DNA of 7,450 nt, taken from Thermoplasmata archaeon. GTDB lineage: Archaea > Thermoplasmatota > Thermoplasmata > Halarchaeoplasmatales > Halarchaeoplasmataceae. Within the stretch, counting starts at the first letter, position 1; the number at the start of each line of letters is the position of its first letter. Below, in pieces: positions 1 to 5,878 of this stretch. The stretch covers positions 1 to 7,450 of the forward strand of contig SKVC01000140.1 of NCBI GenBank assembly GCA_007129655.1, written 5' to 3'. A program made the position numbers and the translations under genes. Below the pieces are notes generated by a model. That model made no database searches and was not told where the DNA came from. It saw only the letters and a program-made list of their open reading frames with translations.

Positions 1-79
1 TATCAATATTCCATATCTTTAGACGGTTGATCACATCTTTAGGTATATGCTCATCTGCTAGTAATTTAATGTCGGACAT
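1..79 (-). CDS. DUF5615 PIN-like toxin, N-terminal fragment
   Basis: Only the first 26 codons lie in the window; the gene continues past base 1. The visible protein begins MSDIKLLADEHIPKDVINRL. A hydrophobic strand followed by L-A-D-E-H-I-P is the typical opening of DUF5615 (Mut7-C/PIN-like) proteins, in which the Asp is the first acidic residue of the presumed metal-dependent ribonuclease site. It starts 24 bases after the stop of the DUF433 gene, the usual antitoxin-toxin order for this pair, so the two are probably one transcript. The ATG at 79 is preceded by a weak AGGA about 11 bases away; the nearby ATG at 87 runs straight into a stop and is excluded. The family call rests on the short motif plus the partner gene. 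Toxicity is inferred from the family. Confidence 0.75.
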   Translation of the reverse strand, partial: MSDIKLLADEHIPKDVINRLKIWNID

Positions 80-103
80 ATTCACATGTTTCCTAATTGT
101 AAC

Positions 104-352
104 TCAAGCACTTGCTTTCCGTTCGTTCCGCATCTCTTCCCTGATCTGTTTCGTATTTCTGTAATAATATCTCAAAGCATCCATCACTTGTTCCATGTCC
201 AAACTATACTGGTCGGCGATCTTTTCAAGGGTCCAGCCCAATTCCTGATAGCTCTCTACAACGTCGATAACTCTAACTCTAGTACCGGCTATCCTCGGGC
301 TTCCGCTGACTGTACCCTCCGTGCTAACGATTCCAAGATGTTCGTTATCCAT
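104..352 (-). CDS. DUF433 family antitoxin
   Basis: This is an 82-residue protein with the DUF433 signature G-S-P-R-I-A-G-T-R-V-R-V at residues 17-28, followed by the helical segment with the usual E-L-G-W-T-L-E-K-I-A pattern (residues 37-46), a small helix-turn-helix-like fold. DUF433 proteins are commonly encoded just upstream of DUF5615 PIN-like proteins and are taken to be their antitoxins and autoregulators; that is the arrangement here. I chose ATG 352 over the TTG at 361 because a GAGGAT Shine-Dalgarno-like sequence sits 8 bases before ATG 352 but abuts the TTG. The last ten or so residues are charged (REEMRNERK), a plausible flexible tail that contacts the toxin. Function is inferred from family and gene order. 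Confidence 0.85.
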   Translation of the reverse strand: MDNEHLGIVSTEGTVSGSPRIAGTRVRVIDVVESYQELGWTLEKIADQYSLDMEQVMDALRYYYRNTKQIREEMRNERKASA

Positions 353-399
353 GATTATCAATCCTCTTTACGTTTTAAATAATTTTCCTACTCAATAAC

Positions 400-605
400 T
401 TAATTTTCAATTCTTTTATAAATGAAATAAGTACGTTCACCAGTTTCCAGTTTTTCAACCACAATCGTTCCAGGCCCTACAGATGATTTTTCACGGATGT
501 GTGAGATCGACCGGCTTTCTCCGATATATCCCTCAAATAGTGATCCTGGGCGGGTTCATCGAAGAAGACTTGAGCCACTTTCCAAGTACAACAATTTTGT
601 AATAT
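400..605 (-). pseudogene. Broken winged-helix regulator (archaeal NTase-linked wHTH type)
   Basis: Reading the minus strand from 605 gives ILQNCCTWKVAQVFFDEP, then HYLRDISEKAGRSHTSVKNHL. This matches the N-terminal winged helix of a common archaeal family, often fused to a nucleotidyltransferase domain, that usually opens M-L-x-K-Y-x-T-W-K-V-L-x-V-F-F-D-x-P. Three lesions are visible. The expected ATG is ATA. An in-frame TAG interrupts the end of the recognition helix, where a glutamate codon would fit (NHL-stop-GLE). The reading frame then shifts by two, after which TIVVEKLETGERTYFIYKR, a typical wing, is recovered and ends at TAA 400-402. No nucleotidyltransferase domain follows. I read it as a decayed remnant of a DNA-binding regulator. 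Sequencing error could explain one lesion but hardly all three. Confidence 0.75.
415..422 (-). promoter_or_regulatory. Putative TATA box for the DUF433/DUF5615 module
   Basis: On the minus strand this reads TTTATAAA, a good archaeal TATA element. Initiation about 25 bases downstream would give a leader of roughly 40 bases ending in the GAGGAT ribosome-binding site before ATG 352. It lies inside the last codons of the broken winged-helix gene, so its AT-richness may be incidental. A second AT-rich stretch (TTATTTAAAA, near 376-385) is an alternative. Confidence 0.35.
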
Positions 606-658
606 CTGTGATAATAATGTAACGGTCAAGAAGAACGTAGAAGGGAATTATAACCTCA

Positions 659-742
659 CAGACCCCACTAGCCCTATCCTCACAGCATAGCTCGGTCCAA
701 ACCAGTGGTCACCTGGAGCATCATGCCCGTCGAACGTAGCAT
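659..742 (-). repeat. Intergenic repeat copy 1, candidate structured RNA
   Basis: First of two direct copies of an element found on either side of the 795-2480 gene. Bases 673-703 are identical to 2562-2592 (31 of 31). Further shared blocks are CAGACCCCA (659-667), TGGTCA (706-711), CTGGAGC (713-719) and CGAACGTA (731-738). Read on the minus strand it could form a hairpin GGGCA-TGA-TGCTC (one G-U pair), an ACC/GGT stem-loop framed by CCA/TGG, and a CTAT/ATAG hairpin enclosed by GGACC with GGTCT. A TATA-like box lies about 20 bases upstream. It sits downstream of the membrane gene and upstream of the winged-helix pseudogene. The repeat itself is certain. Transcription as an RNA is inference, and I do not recognise the RNA family. 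Confidence 0.8.
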
Positions 743-758
743 CTACTCATAACAACAC

Positions 759-766
759 AAATATTT
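759..766 (-). promoter_or_regulatory. TATA-like box upstream of repeat copy 1
   Basis: The motif AAATATTT on the minus strand lies 20 bases before the conserved TACGTTCG that opens the repeat. The same octamer lies 24 bases before TACGTTCG at copy 2. An archaeal TATA box at this spacing would start transcription at or near the first conserved base. The motif is short and AT-rich, so the support comes mainly from its recurrence. Confidence 0.4.
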
Positions 767-794
767 AGATATTCCTTTACTCACAGAAAATCAA

Positions 795-2480
795 CTAATT
801 TTCAACTATGTATATCCTGGAACCACTGGAGTCGTAGATCCTTATGGAATTTGTATTTCGAAGCTCTTCATAACGATGTATCTCATTCACTGCAGTAGTA
901 TTTCCATAACGTACACTTATGTAGTTGTTGAAATAATCGGTGAATAATATCGGAGAAAGATCTGGATTGGTAGTTCGGGGTATAGCATATCCATAGGGTT
1001 GATCCTGTGCAGATCTGCGACTAACAGTGAATCTAACAGAGTAATTACCAGTCGCTTCGATGTACCTGAACATGCCTTGGTGTGTATCCGTCATGTAGAC
1101 TCGCCCTTCAAAGCTTTCCTGCGCAAATCTTCCGGCAGCGTAAGAAGGTAGCGAAGGTGTTTCGATGGAATCGATGCTGTTTTTAGTTATAGGTACGATA
1201 ATTAGGAATGCGATTAGAATCACTACCGTCGATATTCTAACAAGTTCTTTAAACTCGATATTTTTAGGAGCATAATACTTCAATAAAGCAACCACTAGAA
1301 TAGACGCAGGGACCAAGGCTACCAGGAATCCTCTTTCGATCAGATAACCATCTCGACCGAAAGAATATATCAACCAGAGGTAACAGGAAAAGAACCAGGA
1401 ACCGAGTAACAGCGCCTTTTTAGATACCTTCAGATACAACACAACGCATCCCAACAAACCGATGAGAGATTGAAGCACTCCGGACAACAGTCTAAGTCGG
1501 TTGACGAAGGCGTATTGTAAGCTGGTAGCCGCAGGACCTCCCATGGAAAAATTACGCCCTTCAGAGGTAGTAAAGTCCTCGTAAACCGAGGTCATGTATT
1601 CGTTGATACTGGGCACTTTAAAATAAAAGATCGCAGCAGTAACAGCAAAGAACAATATCACAGGTATCGTTGGATACAGATACCTCCACTTTACCTTATC
1701 TTTCAAAGATACGATGGTCACGAAGGCCAAGCCTATCATGTTGAAGGTTACGATGATCAACATACCCGGGTGCGACGGAACGATAGCGAAGAGAACCAGT
1801 CCCGATAATGCCATCAAACGATACTTTTTTTTATCAATGTATAAGAACATCACCAGCCAGAAGGCCGTCCATATCATCATGCCGAAGGGCTGACGTGCCA
1901 GATGGTATTCCATGTACCAGTTGAAGGCGAAGAACATCAAAGGTGCCATGGGAGCCCATTTTATAGAGATGCTCTTTGAGATTGTAAATATAAACAAAAT
2001 TATCATGGACACCAACAGTGTCGGGAACCACCTTGCATACACCATTATATCGGCGTTGAGAACCAGTAACTGGGATGCCTGGTATATGTGTGAACCTGGG
2101 AAGGGTATCCGGGACATGTCCCAATGGCCGGTTTCCATTATCGAAAGAACACTGGGGATCACGTGGTACACATCGAACACCGGGATCATATCGTGAACCA
2201 GGTTGGGCAGCGTGTAAAGATACAGCACCGGCAACAACACACTCACCAAGCTCAGATATTTTCTGTCGTTGCGTATGGAAAGTAAGATACCGAAGACCGA
2301 AAGCATCAGCCCAGGCCAGAAGGTCCAGTAAAGTGATGAAGCATACCAGTAAACCGAGGACTCAGGAGCTCCGGGACTCGTTTTCAGTAGTGTGACAAAG
2401 AATAAGAGGACGCTAACTGCGAGTATGAATACATGAAAATTCCGTCTCTTCGATACCTCATATATTTGATCCACGTTCAC
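795..2480 (-). CDS. Polytopic membrane protein, GT-C glycosyltransferase-like
   Basis: This 561-residue protein has about 12-13 predicted membrane segments between residues 14 and 430, and a C-terminal domain of about 130 residues that is probably outside the cell. The first long extracytoplasmic loop carries H-D-x4-F-D-V-Y-H-V (residues 96-107), then E-T-G-H-W (116-120) and F-P-G-S-H (127-131). This layout, an acidic loop motif followed by tGHf/w and P-G-x-H, is typical of archaeal and bacterial GT-C-type membrane glycosyltransferases, which use lipid-linked sugar donors. A second motif, S-H-P-G, is at 236-239. The end, IRIYDSSGSRIYIV, also resembles that group. The start is GTG 2480; GTG 2474 is an alternative and has a better-placed GGTG five bases upstream. 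No sugar-pathway genes are nearby, so donor and acceptor are unknown. Membrane protein is certain; glycosyltransferase is moderately likely. Confidence 0.7.
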   Translation of the reverse strand: MNVDQIYEVSKRRNFHVFILAVSVLLFFVTLLKTSPGAPESSVYWYASSLYWTFWPGLMLSVFGILLSIRNDRKYLSLVSVLLPVLYLYTLPNLVHDMIPVFDVYHVIPSVLSIMETGHWDMSRIPFPGSHIYQASQLLVLNADIMVYARWFPTLLVSMIILFIFTISKSISIKWAPMAPLMFFAFNWYMEYHLARQPFGMMIWTAFWLVMFLYIDKKKYRLMALSGLVLFAIVPSHPGMLIIVTFNMIGLAFVTIVSLKDKVKWRYLYPTIPVILFFAVTAAIFYFKVPSINEYMTSVYEDFTTSEGRNFSMGGPAATSLQYAFVNRLRLLSGVLQSLIGLLGCVVLYLKVSKKALLLGSWFFSCYLWLIYSFGRDGYLIERGFLVALVPASILVVALLKYYAPKNIEFKELVRISTVVILIAFLIIVPITKNSIDSIETPSLPSYAAGRFAQESFEGRVYMTDTHQGMFRYIEATGNYSVRFTVSRRSAQDQPYGYAIPRTTNPDLSPILFTDYFNNYISVRYGNTTAVNEIHRYEELRNTNSIRIYDSSGSRIYIVEN

Positions 2481-2537
2481 ACACCATGTTAAACTTGAAT
2501 TCTATTCTTTTTTTTTCGTTCCGGCTTCCCACCACCG

Positions 2538-2634
2538 CAGACCCCAAACTATCCCATCGGTCCTATCCTCACAGCATAGCTCGGTCCAAACCCATGGTCA
2601 TCTGGAGCTTTAAAGCTCACCGAACGTAATGCAT
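2538..2634 (-). repeat. Intergenic repeat copy 2, candidate structured RNA or leader
   Basis: Second copy of the element at 659-742, in the same orientation and 1,889 bases away. It keeps the 31-base core (2562-2592) and the blocks CAGACCCCA (2538-2546), TGGTCA, CTGGAGC and CGAACGTA (2621-2628), but carries about ten extra bases between core and left block (2547-2561), in which GGATAG occurs a second time on the minus strand. The first hairpin is GAGCT-TTAA-AGCTC here against GGGCA-TGA-TGCTC in copy 1: the innermost pair changes from A-U to U-A and one G-U becomes A-U, so pairing is kept while sequence changes. It lies about 60 bases upstream of the membrane gene start, so it could be a 5' leader of that gene or a separate RNA. 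Function is unknown. Confidence 0.8.
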
Positions 2635-2652
2635 TAAATATCACTACCTTAA

Positions 2653-2660
2653 AAATATTT
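2653..2660 (-). promoter_or_regulatory. TATA-like box upstream of repeat copy 2
   Basis: AAATATTT on the minus strand lies 24 bases before the conserved TACGTTCG of copy 2. Initiation here would transcribe the repeat and could continue into the membrane gene at 2480. I see no clearer TATA box between the repeat and that gene, which mildly favours a shared transcript. Confidence 0.4.
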
Positions 2661-2705
2661 ACTATTAAGGCTACTCGAGTAACTCCATAAGACGAGTTTA
2701 ACCCT

Positions 2706-3890
2706 TCAACCCAGCACTTTGCGTACCCGTTCCAGGGCCCAATCCACCTCTTCCTTGGTGATCACCAAAGGCGGAGCGAACCTTAATACGACTTGTTTCG
2801 TATCCTTTACCAGAACACCTTCGTCCTGCAATCGCTCGGCATAGGGCCTGGCATTCTCAGTCAGCTCGACACCGATGAACAAGCCCTTTCCACGTACCTC
2901 TTTGATCAACGGATTGTCGATCTTCTTCAATTCCCCTCTAAAGTACTCGCCCATCTCAAGTGAATTTTCAACCATTTTCTCTTCCACTAAAACTTCTATT
3001 GCCCGGGTCGCAGCCGCAGCTCCCAGTGGATTACCTCCGAAGGTAGAGCCGTGGGAACCCGGATCGAATACATTCATCACTTCATCATCGGCCGCGATGG
3101 CGGAAACCGGATACACACCGGCACTGAGCGCCTTACCGAGTATGTAGATATCCGGAACTACGTCCTCCCAGTCACAGGCGAACATCTTACCGGTACGACC
3201 CAATCCGGACTGTATCTCGTCGGCGATCATCAATACCTTCTCCTCAGTACATATCTCACGGACAGCTTTCAAATAACCCTCGGGAGGTGCTACTATACCG
3301 CCTTCGCCCTGCATGGGTTCCATCAAGAACCCGATGGTCTTCGGGCCTATGGCTTCCTTCAAGGCCTCGGCATCTCCGAAGGGGATCACCTTGAACCCCG
3401 GCGTGAAGGGACCGAATCCCTCTTTGTAATCCTCGTTGGTACTGAAGGATATCACGGTTATGGTCCTACCATGGAAATTGTTCTCACAAGCGATTATCTC
3501 TCCGTTCTCGACTCCCTTCACTTGCTTACCCCATCTCCGAACAGCCTTGATGGCCGTCTCCACGGCTTCGGCTCCGGTATTCATGGGGAGAACCTTTTCC
3601 TTACCGGTGATCTCGGATACTTTCTCATAGAACATGCCCAATTTATCGTTCATGAATGCCCGGGAAGTCAAAGTAACTTTATCGGCCTGCTCTTTCAGTA
3701 CCTTCACAACTTCGGGATGGCAGTGACCGTGACTAACTGCAGAATAAGCACTCAACATATCCATGTACTTGTTTCCATCCACATCCTCTACCCAAACGCC
3801 CTTGGCCTTGGATATAACCACAGGCAGCGGATGGTAGTTTTTCGCTCCGTATTTTTGCGTCAATTTCATTATTTCTTCGCTTTTTGACAT
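2706..3890 (-). CDS. rocD: Ornithine--oxo-acid aminotransferase
   Basis: This 394-residue class III PLP-dependent aminotransferase is full length for the family. It moves the delta-amino group of L-ornithine to 2-oxoglutarate, giving glutamate 5-semialdehyde (in equilibrium with pyrroline-5-carboxylate) and glutamate, linking arginine/ornithine and proline metabolism in the cytoplasm. Visible landmarks are N-x-G-A-K-N-Y-H-P-L-P-like opening (GAKNYHPLPVVISKAKGVWV), DMLSAYSAV (44-52), the PLP phosphate site TGAEAVE (105-111), FHGRT (139-143), the cofactor Asp in ADEIQSG (D224), Schiff-base Lys253 in LGKAL, GSTFGGNP (281-288) and R370 in VLRFAPPL. From memory these blocks are strikingly close to Bacillus RocD, more than to acetylornithine transaminases. 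The neighbours are not arginine or proline genes, so it stands alone with its own promoter. The start is ATG 3890; the ribosome site is weak (GTGGGG). Confidence 0.92.
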   Translation of the reverse strand: MSKSEEIMKLTQKYGAKNYHPLPVVISKAKGVWVEDVDGNKYMDMLSAYSAVSHGHCHPEVVKVLKEQADKVTLTSRAFMNDKLGMFYEKVSEITGKEKVLPMNTGAEAVETAIKAVRRWGKQVKGVENGEIIACENNFHGRTITVISFSTNEDYKEGFGPFTPGFKVIPFGDAEALKEAIGPKTIGFLMEPMQGEGGIVAPPEGYLKAVREICTEEKVLMIADEIQSGLGRTGKMFACDWEDVVPDIYILGKALSAGVYPVSAIAADDEVMNVFDPGSHGSTFGGNPLGAAAATRAIEVLVEEKMVENSLEMGEYFRGELKKIDNPLIKEVRGKGLFIGVELTENARPYAERLQDEGVLVKDTKQVVLRFAPPLVITKEEVDWALERVRKVLG

Positions 3891-3934
3891 TTTAAAGACC
3901 CCACTTTATCGTTGTTTGACCTGAAGTAACAGTC

Positions 3935-3944
3935 ATATTAATAT
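3935..3944 (-). promoter_or_regulatory. Putative TATA box for the aminotransferase gene
   Basis: The sequence ATATTAATAT, a perfect palindrome, lies 45-54 bases upstream of ATG 3890. Initiation about 25 bases downstream would give a leader of roughly 20 bases. It lies in the 59-base gap before the aminotransferase, directly after the Fic stop, and suggests the two genes are transcribed separately. Confidence 0.45.
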
Positions 3945-3949
3945 CTTTG

Positions 3950-4846
3950 TCACGACTTCCTACCCATCATCTCGACATAAAGCTCCAGTGCCCGGGAACT
4001 CGTCCTCCATTCACGGCCTTCTTTGAGAGCAGGTAGCTCTCCTTCTTTGCACCTTTGTGCAAGGTACTTTTCATCGTAGGGAGACATCCTCGAACCTTCC
4101 TTCAAAGATAACAGTTCATCCGAGGAAGTCCCTACCTGGTCCAGCAGGTCGAGTAAACTGGCACCCGTACGTGCCTTCAAAAACTCTTCCAAACAGGAGG
4201 CATCACCGCTGGCATACTCGTTTAGAGAACGTATGTATCCGTCTCTCTGTTTGGGCGATATATGTACAGGGGGCCAATTCCTATTCAGAAAGTGCAGGTT
4301 CAACAACAATCTACCGATGCGGCCGTTTCCATCACAGAAGGGATGTATCCATTCGAATTCGTAATGCATCCAGGCACCAAGGGTAAAAGCGTCCTCACCT
4401 ACCATATCTCTTCTATTGTACTCTTCTTCCCAACGTATCATCTCGTCCCGGACCTTTTCCATCCGGGGTGGAGAAATTTTAGCTCCCGTTATCCTGACGT
4501 TGATCCGTCTCCATTTTCCGGCATCCTTCAACACACCGAAGAACACCTGCTCGTGTAATTTCAAAACCAACTCAAGATCTATCCCTTTAGAACCCTTCAA
4601 AGAACCAAAAGCTTCTTCGTGCTGGATCGTCACACGAACATCATCTACCGGTTTACCCGAAGGAGTTACACCCTGAAGAAGAATTTTCTCTGTATCCTTC
4701 CAACCGATGGTACTTCCCTCTATGGCGTTGGTTCCCCAGGTATTCAAGGCCGAGGTACGCTTCCAGACGGATTTCGGTAGATCGTTCAGGGAAGTTCTTT
4801 CGAGCAATTTAGACCTCAACCCCTCCAATATGGATAGCAACATCAT
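3950..4846 (-). CDS. Fic-family protein adenylyltransferase with C-terminal HTH
   Basis: The protein has 298 residues. The Fic motif HPFCDGNGRIGR is intact at 168-179: His168 is the catalytic base, Asp172 binds metal, and the Arg/Gly residues bind nucleotide phosphates. Such enzymes typically transfer AMP from ATP to a hydroxyl side chain of a target protein. The N-terminal T-N-A-I-E-G (39-44) fits the inhibitory (S/T)xxxE(G/N) helix, so this is a class II Fic that keeps itself off through Glu43; no separate antitoxin is needed or seen. Residues about 254-292 (EKYLAQRCKEGELPALKEGREW) resemble the excisionase/MerR-like helix-turn-helix of DNA-binding proteins, suggesting autoregulation. ATG 4846 is followed at once by ATG 4843. 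There is no Shine-Dalgarno site, and a TATA box 22-29 bases upstream suggests a leaderless message. The target is unknown. Confidence 0.92.
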   Translation of the reverse strand: MMLLSILEGLRSKLLERTSLNDLPKSVWKRTSALNTWGTNAIEGSTIGWKDTEKILLQGVTPSGKPVDDVRVTIQHEEAFGSLKGSKGIDLELVLKLHEQVFFGVLKDAGKWRRINVRITGAKISPPRMEKVRDEMIRWEEEYNRRDMVGEDAFTLGAWMHYEFEWIHPFCDGNGRIGRLLLNLHFLNRNWPPVHISPKQRDGYIRSLNEYASGDASCLEEFLKARTGASLLDLLDQVGTSSDELLSLKEGSRMSPYDEKYLAQRCKEGELPALKEGREWRTSSRALELYVEMMGRKS

Positions 4847-4867
4847 TTAACTACTAATCACATATAG

Positions 4868-4875
4868 TATTTAAA
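4868..4875 (-). promoter_or_regulatory. TATA box of the Fic gene, probably leaderless
   Basis: On the minus strand the sequence TTTAAATA is centred about 26 bases upstream of ATG 4846, so transcription should begin at or beside the start codon. The absence of a ribosome-binding site there agrees with a leaderless message. The 170 bases between this gene and the nucleotidyltransferase stop hold no convincing ORF; a run of five T on the minus strand at 4995-4999 may help end the upstream transcript. Confidence 0.55.
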
Positions 4876-5016
4876 GATATCTGATTTAGTACCAATTAAC
4901 ACTCCAAATCACCTTTCATCGATAGCCAATATCACCACTACGATATGAGTCATCTATTTTCACTACAATGTAACAAGAAAAGCAGCGAACAGATAAAAAT
5001 TTATTCCCGCAACAAT

Positions 5017-5457
5017 CTACAGCCCGGCGAGCAGCTCTTCCTTGGTCATGGTGTTTCGATGTTTCTGATCGTCCCAGAGTTTTCTGTAGTTGAAAAAATA
5101 CTCGTACAAACCGCACTTATCGGAGGTATGGATTATCTCGTGCGAATCGATCATACCGGCCTGTATGTAGAGAGGTAACTCTTCGAAGATGTAAACGTCA
5201 TAACCCTTCAAAGCCACGTTAACTTTCCTAAAAACTTTCCCGAGTATCTCCCCGGCATCTGCCTTTTCGTCACTGACACCTTCACAATCGTAGTAAAAAA
5301 GAGATGCCCCTGGAACAACGACTGAGATATCAACATCGCTTTTAGCATGATCATCACCGGTGATAACAGAACCGTGCATCAGAACGGCTAGGATATTATC
5401 ATCTCGCTCAACCCAAGAAAAATCATTTCTCACTTCTTTGAGCAATTTTTCATCCAT
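5017..5457 (-). CDS. mntA: MntA-like nucleotidyltransferase antitoxin
   Basis: This 146-residue protein belongs to the minimal nucleotidyltransferase family. The active site is visible: G29-S30 of MHGSVITG, then D41-V-D43 in SDVDISVV, and a third acidic residue, probably D87 in GYDVYIF. The C-terminal stretch YFFNYRKLWDDQKHR is typical of archaeal members. In characterised type VII systems MntA neutralises its HEPN partner HepT by attaching AMP units to a tyrosine beside the HEPN active site. Here it follows the HEPN gene and overlaps it by 28 bases in another frame. A strong GGAGGAT ribosome-binding site ending 8 bases before ATG 5457 fixes the start and lies within the HEPN coding sequence, so translation is probably coupled. 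The antitoxin role is inferred from motifs and gene order. Confidence 0.88.
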   Translation of the reverse strand: MDEKLLKEVRNDFSWVERDDNILAVLMHGSVITGDDHAKSDVDISVVVPGASLFYYDCEGVSDEKADAGEILGKVFRKVNVALKGYDVYIFEELPLYIQAGMIDSHEIIHTSDKCGLYEYFFNYRKLWDDQKHRNTMTKEELLAGL

Positions 5458-5846
5458 ATCTCGATATCCTCCAATATCTCGTCTACATGCAAAATAACAT
5501 TTTTTACGGATTCCAAAGCGATCCCCCTCACTAACCCATTATATTCATGAACCAATCTGTTGCGAAGACCGTTTGCTTCTTTCATAATCCCCCCTTGCAG
5601 TTCGCCCAAGATACTTTTTTCACATAATCTTTCTATGTTAGAATAATCATCTTGGACAAGTTCCCCCATATCTTTAAGAGCCATTGCAAAGATGTCCGTA
5701 AAGGCTTCTATCATCTCCTGAAAAGCTTTGTAAATTGCCAACACGCTTTTTTCGTCACGGTGAGGTATCCACGAATTGATATTATCCCTTCTCTTATTGA
5801 TTAGAGACATCTTTTCACGGTATCTCGATAATCTTTTTTCATCCAT
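5430..5846 (-). CDS. hepT: HepT-like HEPN (DUF86) ribonuclease toxin
   Basis: The protein has 138 residues from the chosen start and is mainly helical. It carries the HEPN catalytic motif R95-N-R-L-V-H100-E-Y102, an R-x4-H-x-Y form: Arg and His are the expected ribonuclease residues and Tyr102 is the position AMPylated by MntA in known systems. The opening MDEKRLSRYREKMSLINKR is the usual start of this family. The frame stays open to 5990, but the extra 48 residues look unlike the family and contain the promoter, so I start at ATG 5846, about 25 bases after a TATA box. It is followed by the MntA-like gene with a 28-base overlap. The toxin role is inferred from the family. Confidence 0.87.
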   Translation of the reverse strand: MDEKRLSRYREKMSLINKRRDNINSWIPHRDEKSVLAIYKAFQEMIEAFTDIFAMALKDMGELVQDDYSNIERLCEKSILGELQGGIMKEANGLRNRLVHEYNGLVRGIALESVKNVILHVDEILEDIEIWMKNCSKK

Positions 5847-5870
5847 ACTGTTAATCCGATATGCTTTACA

Positions 5871-5878
5871 TTTATTTA
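5871..5878 (-). promoter_or_regulatory. TATA box of the hepT-mntA operon
   Basis: On the minus strand the sequence TAAATAAA ends 25 bases before ATG 5846, the spacing expected for a leaderless archaeal message. It supports the shorter HEPN start. Between this box and the diverging promoter at 5967 there are about 90 bases in which I see no gene. Confidence 0.5.

Noticed and set aside
659..742. The GGTCCAAACC block as a tRNA T-arm
   Set aside because: The T-loop needs TTC; here it is TCC, and no acceptor stem, D-arm or anticodon arm can be built around it in either copy.
2508..2516. A run of nine T on the plus strand as a terminator
   Set aside because: No plus-strand gene ends upstream of it; on the minus strand, where the genes are, it is a run of A.
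659..2634. The paired element as insertion-sequence ends or a CRISPR
   Set aside because: The copies are direct rather than inverted, there is no transposase between them, and two copies 1.9 kb apart with a gene between are not an array.
659..2634. The repeat as a C/D box guide RNA
   Set aside because: The best box C candidate (GTGAGGA on the minus strand) deviates from the consensus, and no properly spaced CTGA box D is present.
3051..3887. A 278-residue open frame on the plus strand
   Set aside because: It lies entirely antisense to the aminotransferase gene, whose PLP motifs are intact; its protein has no recognisable domain and looks like a codon-bias shadow.
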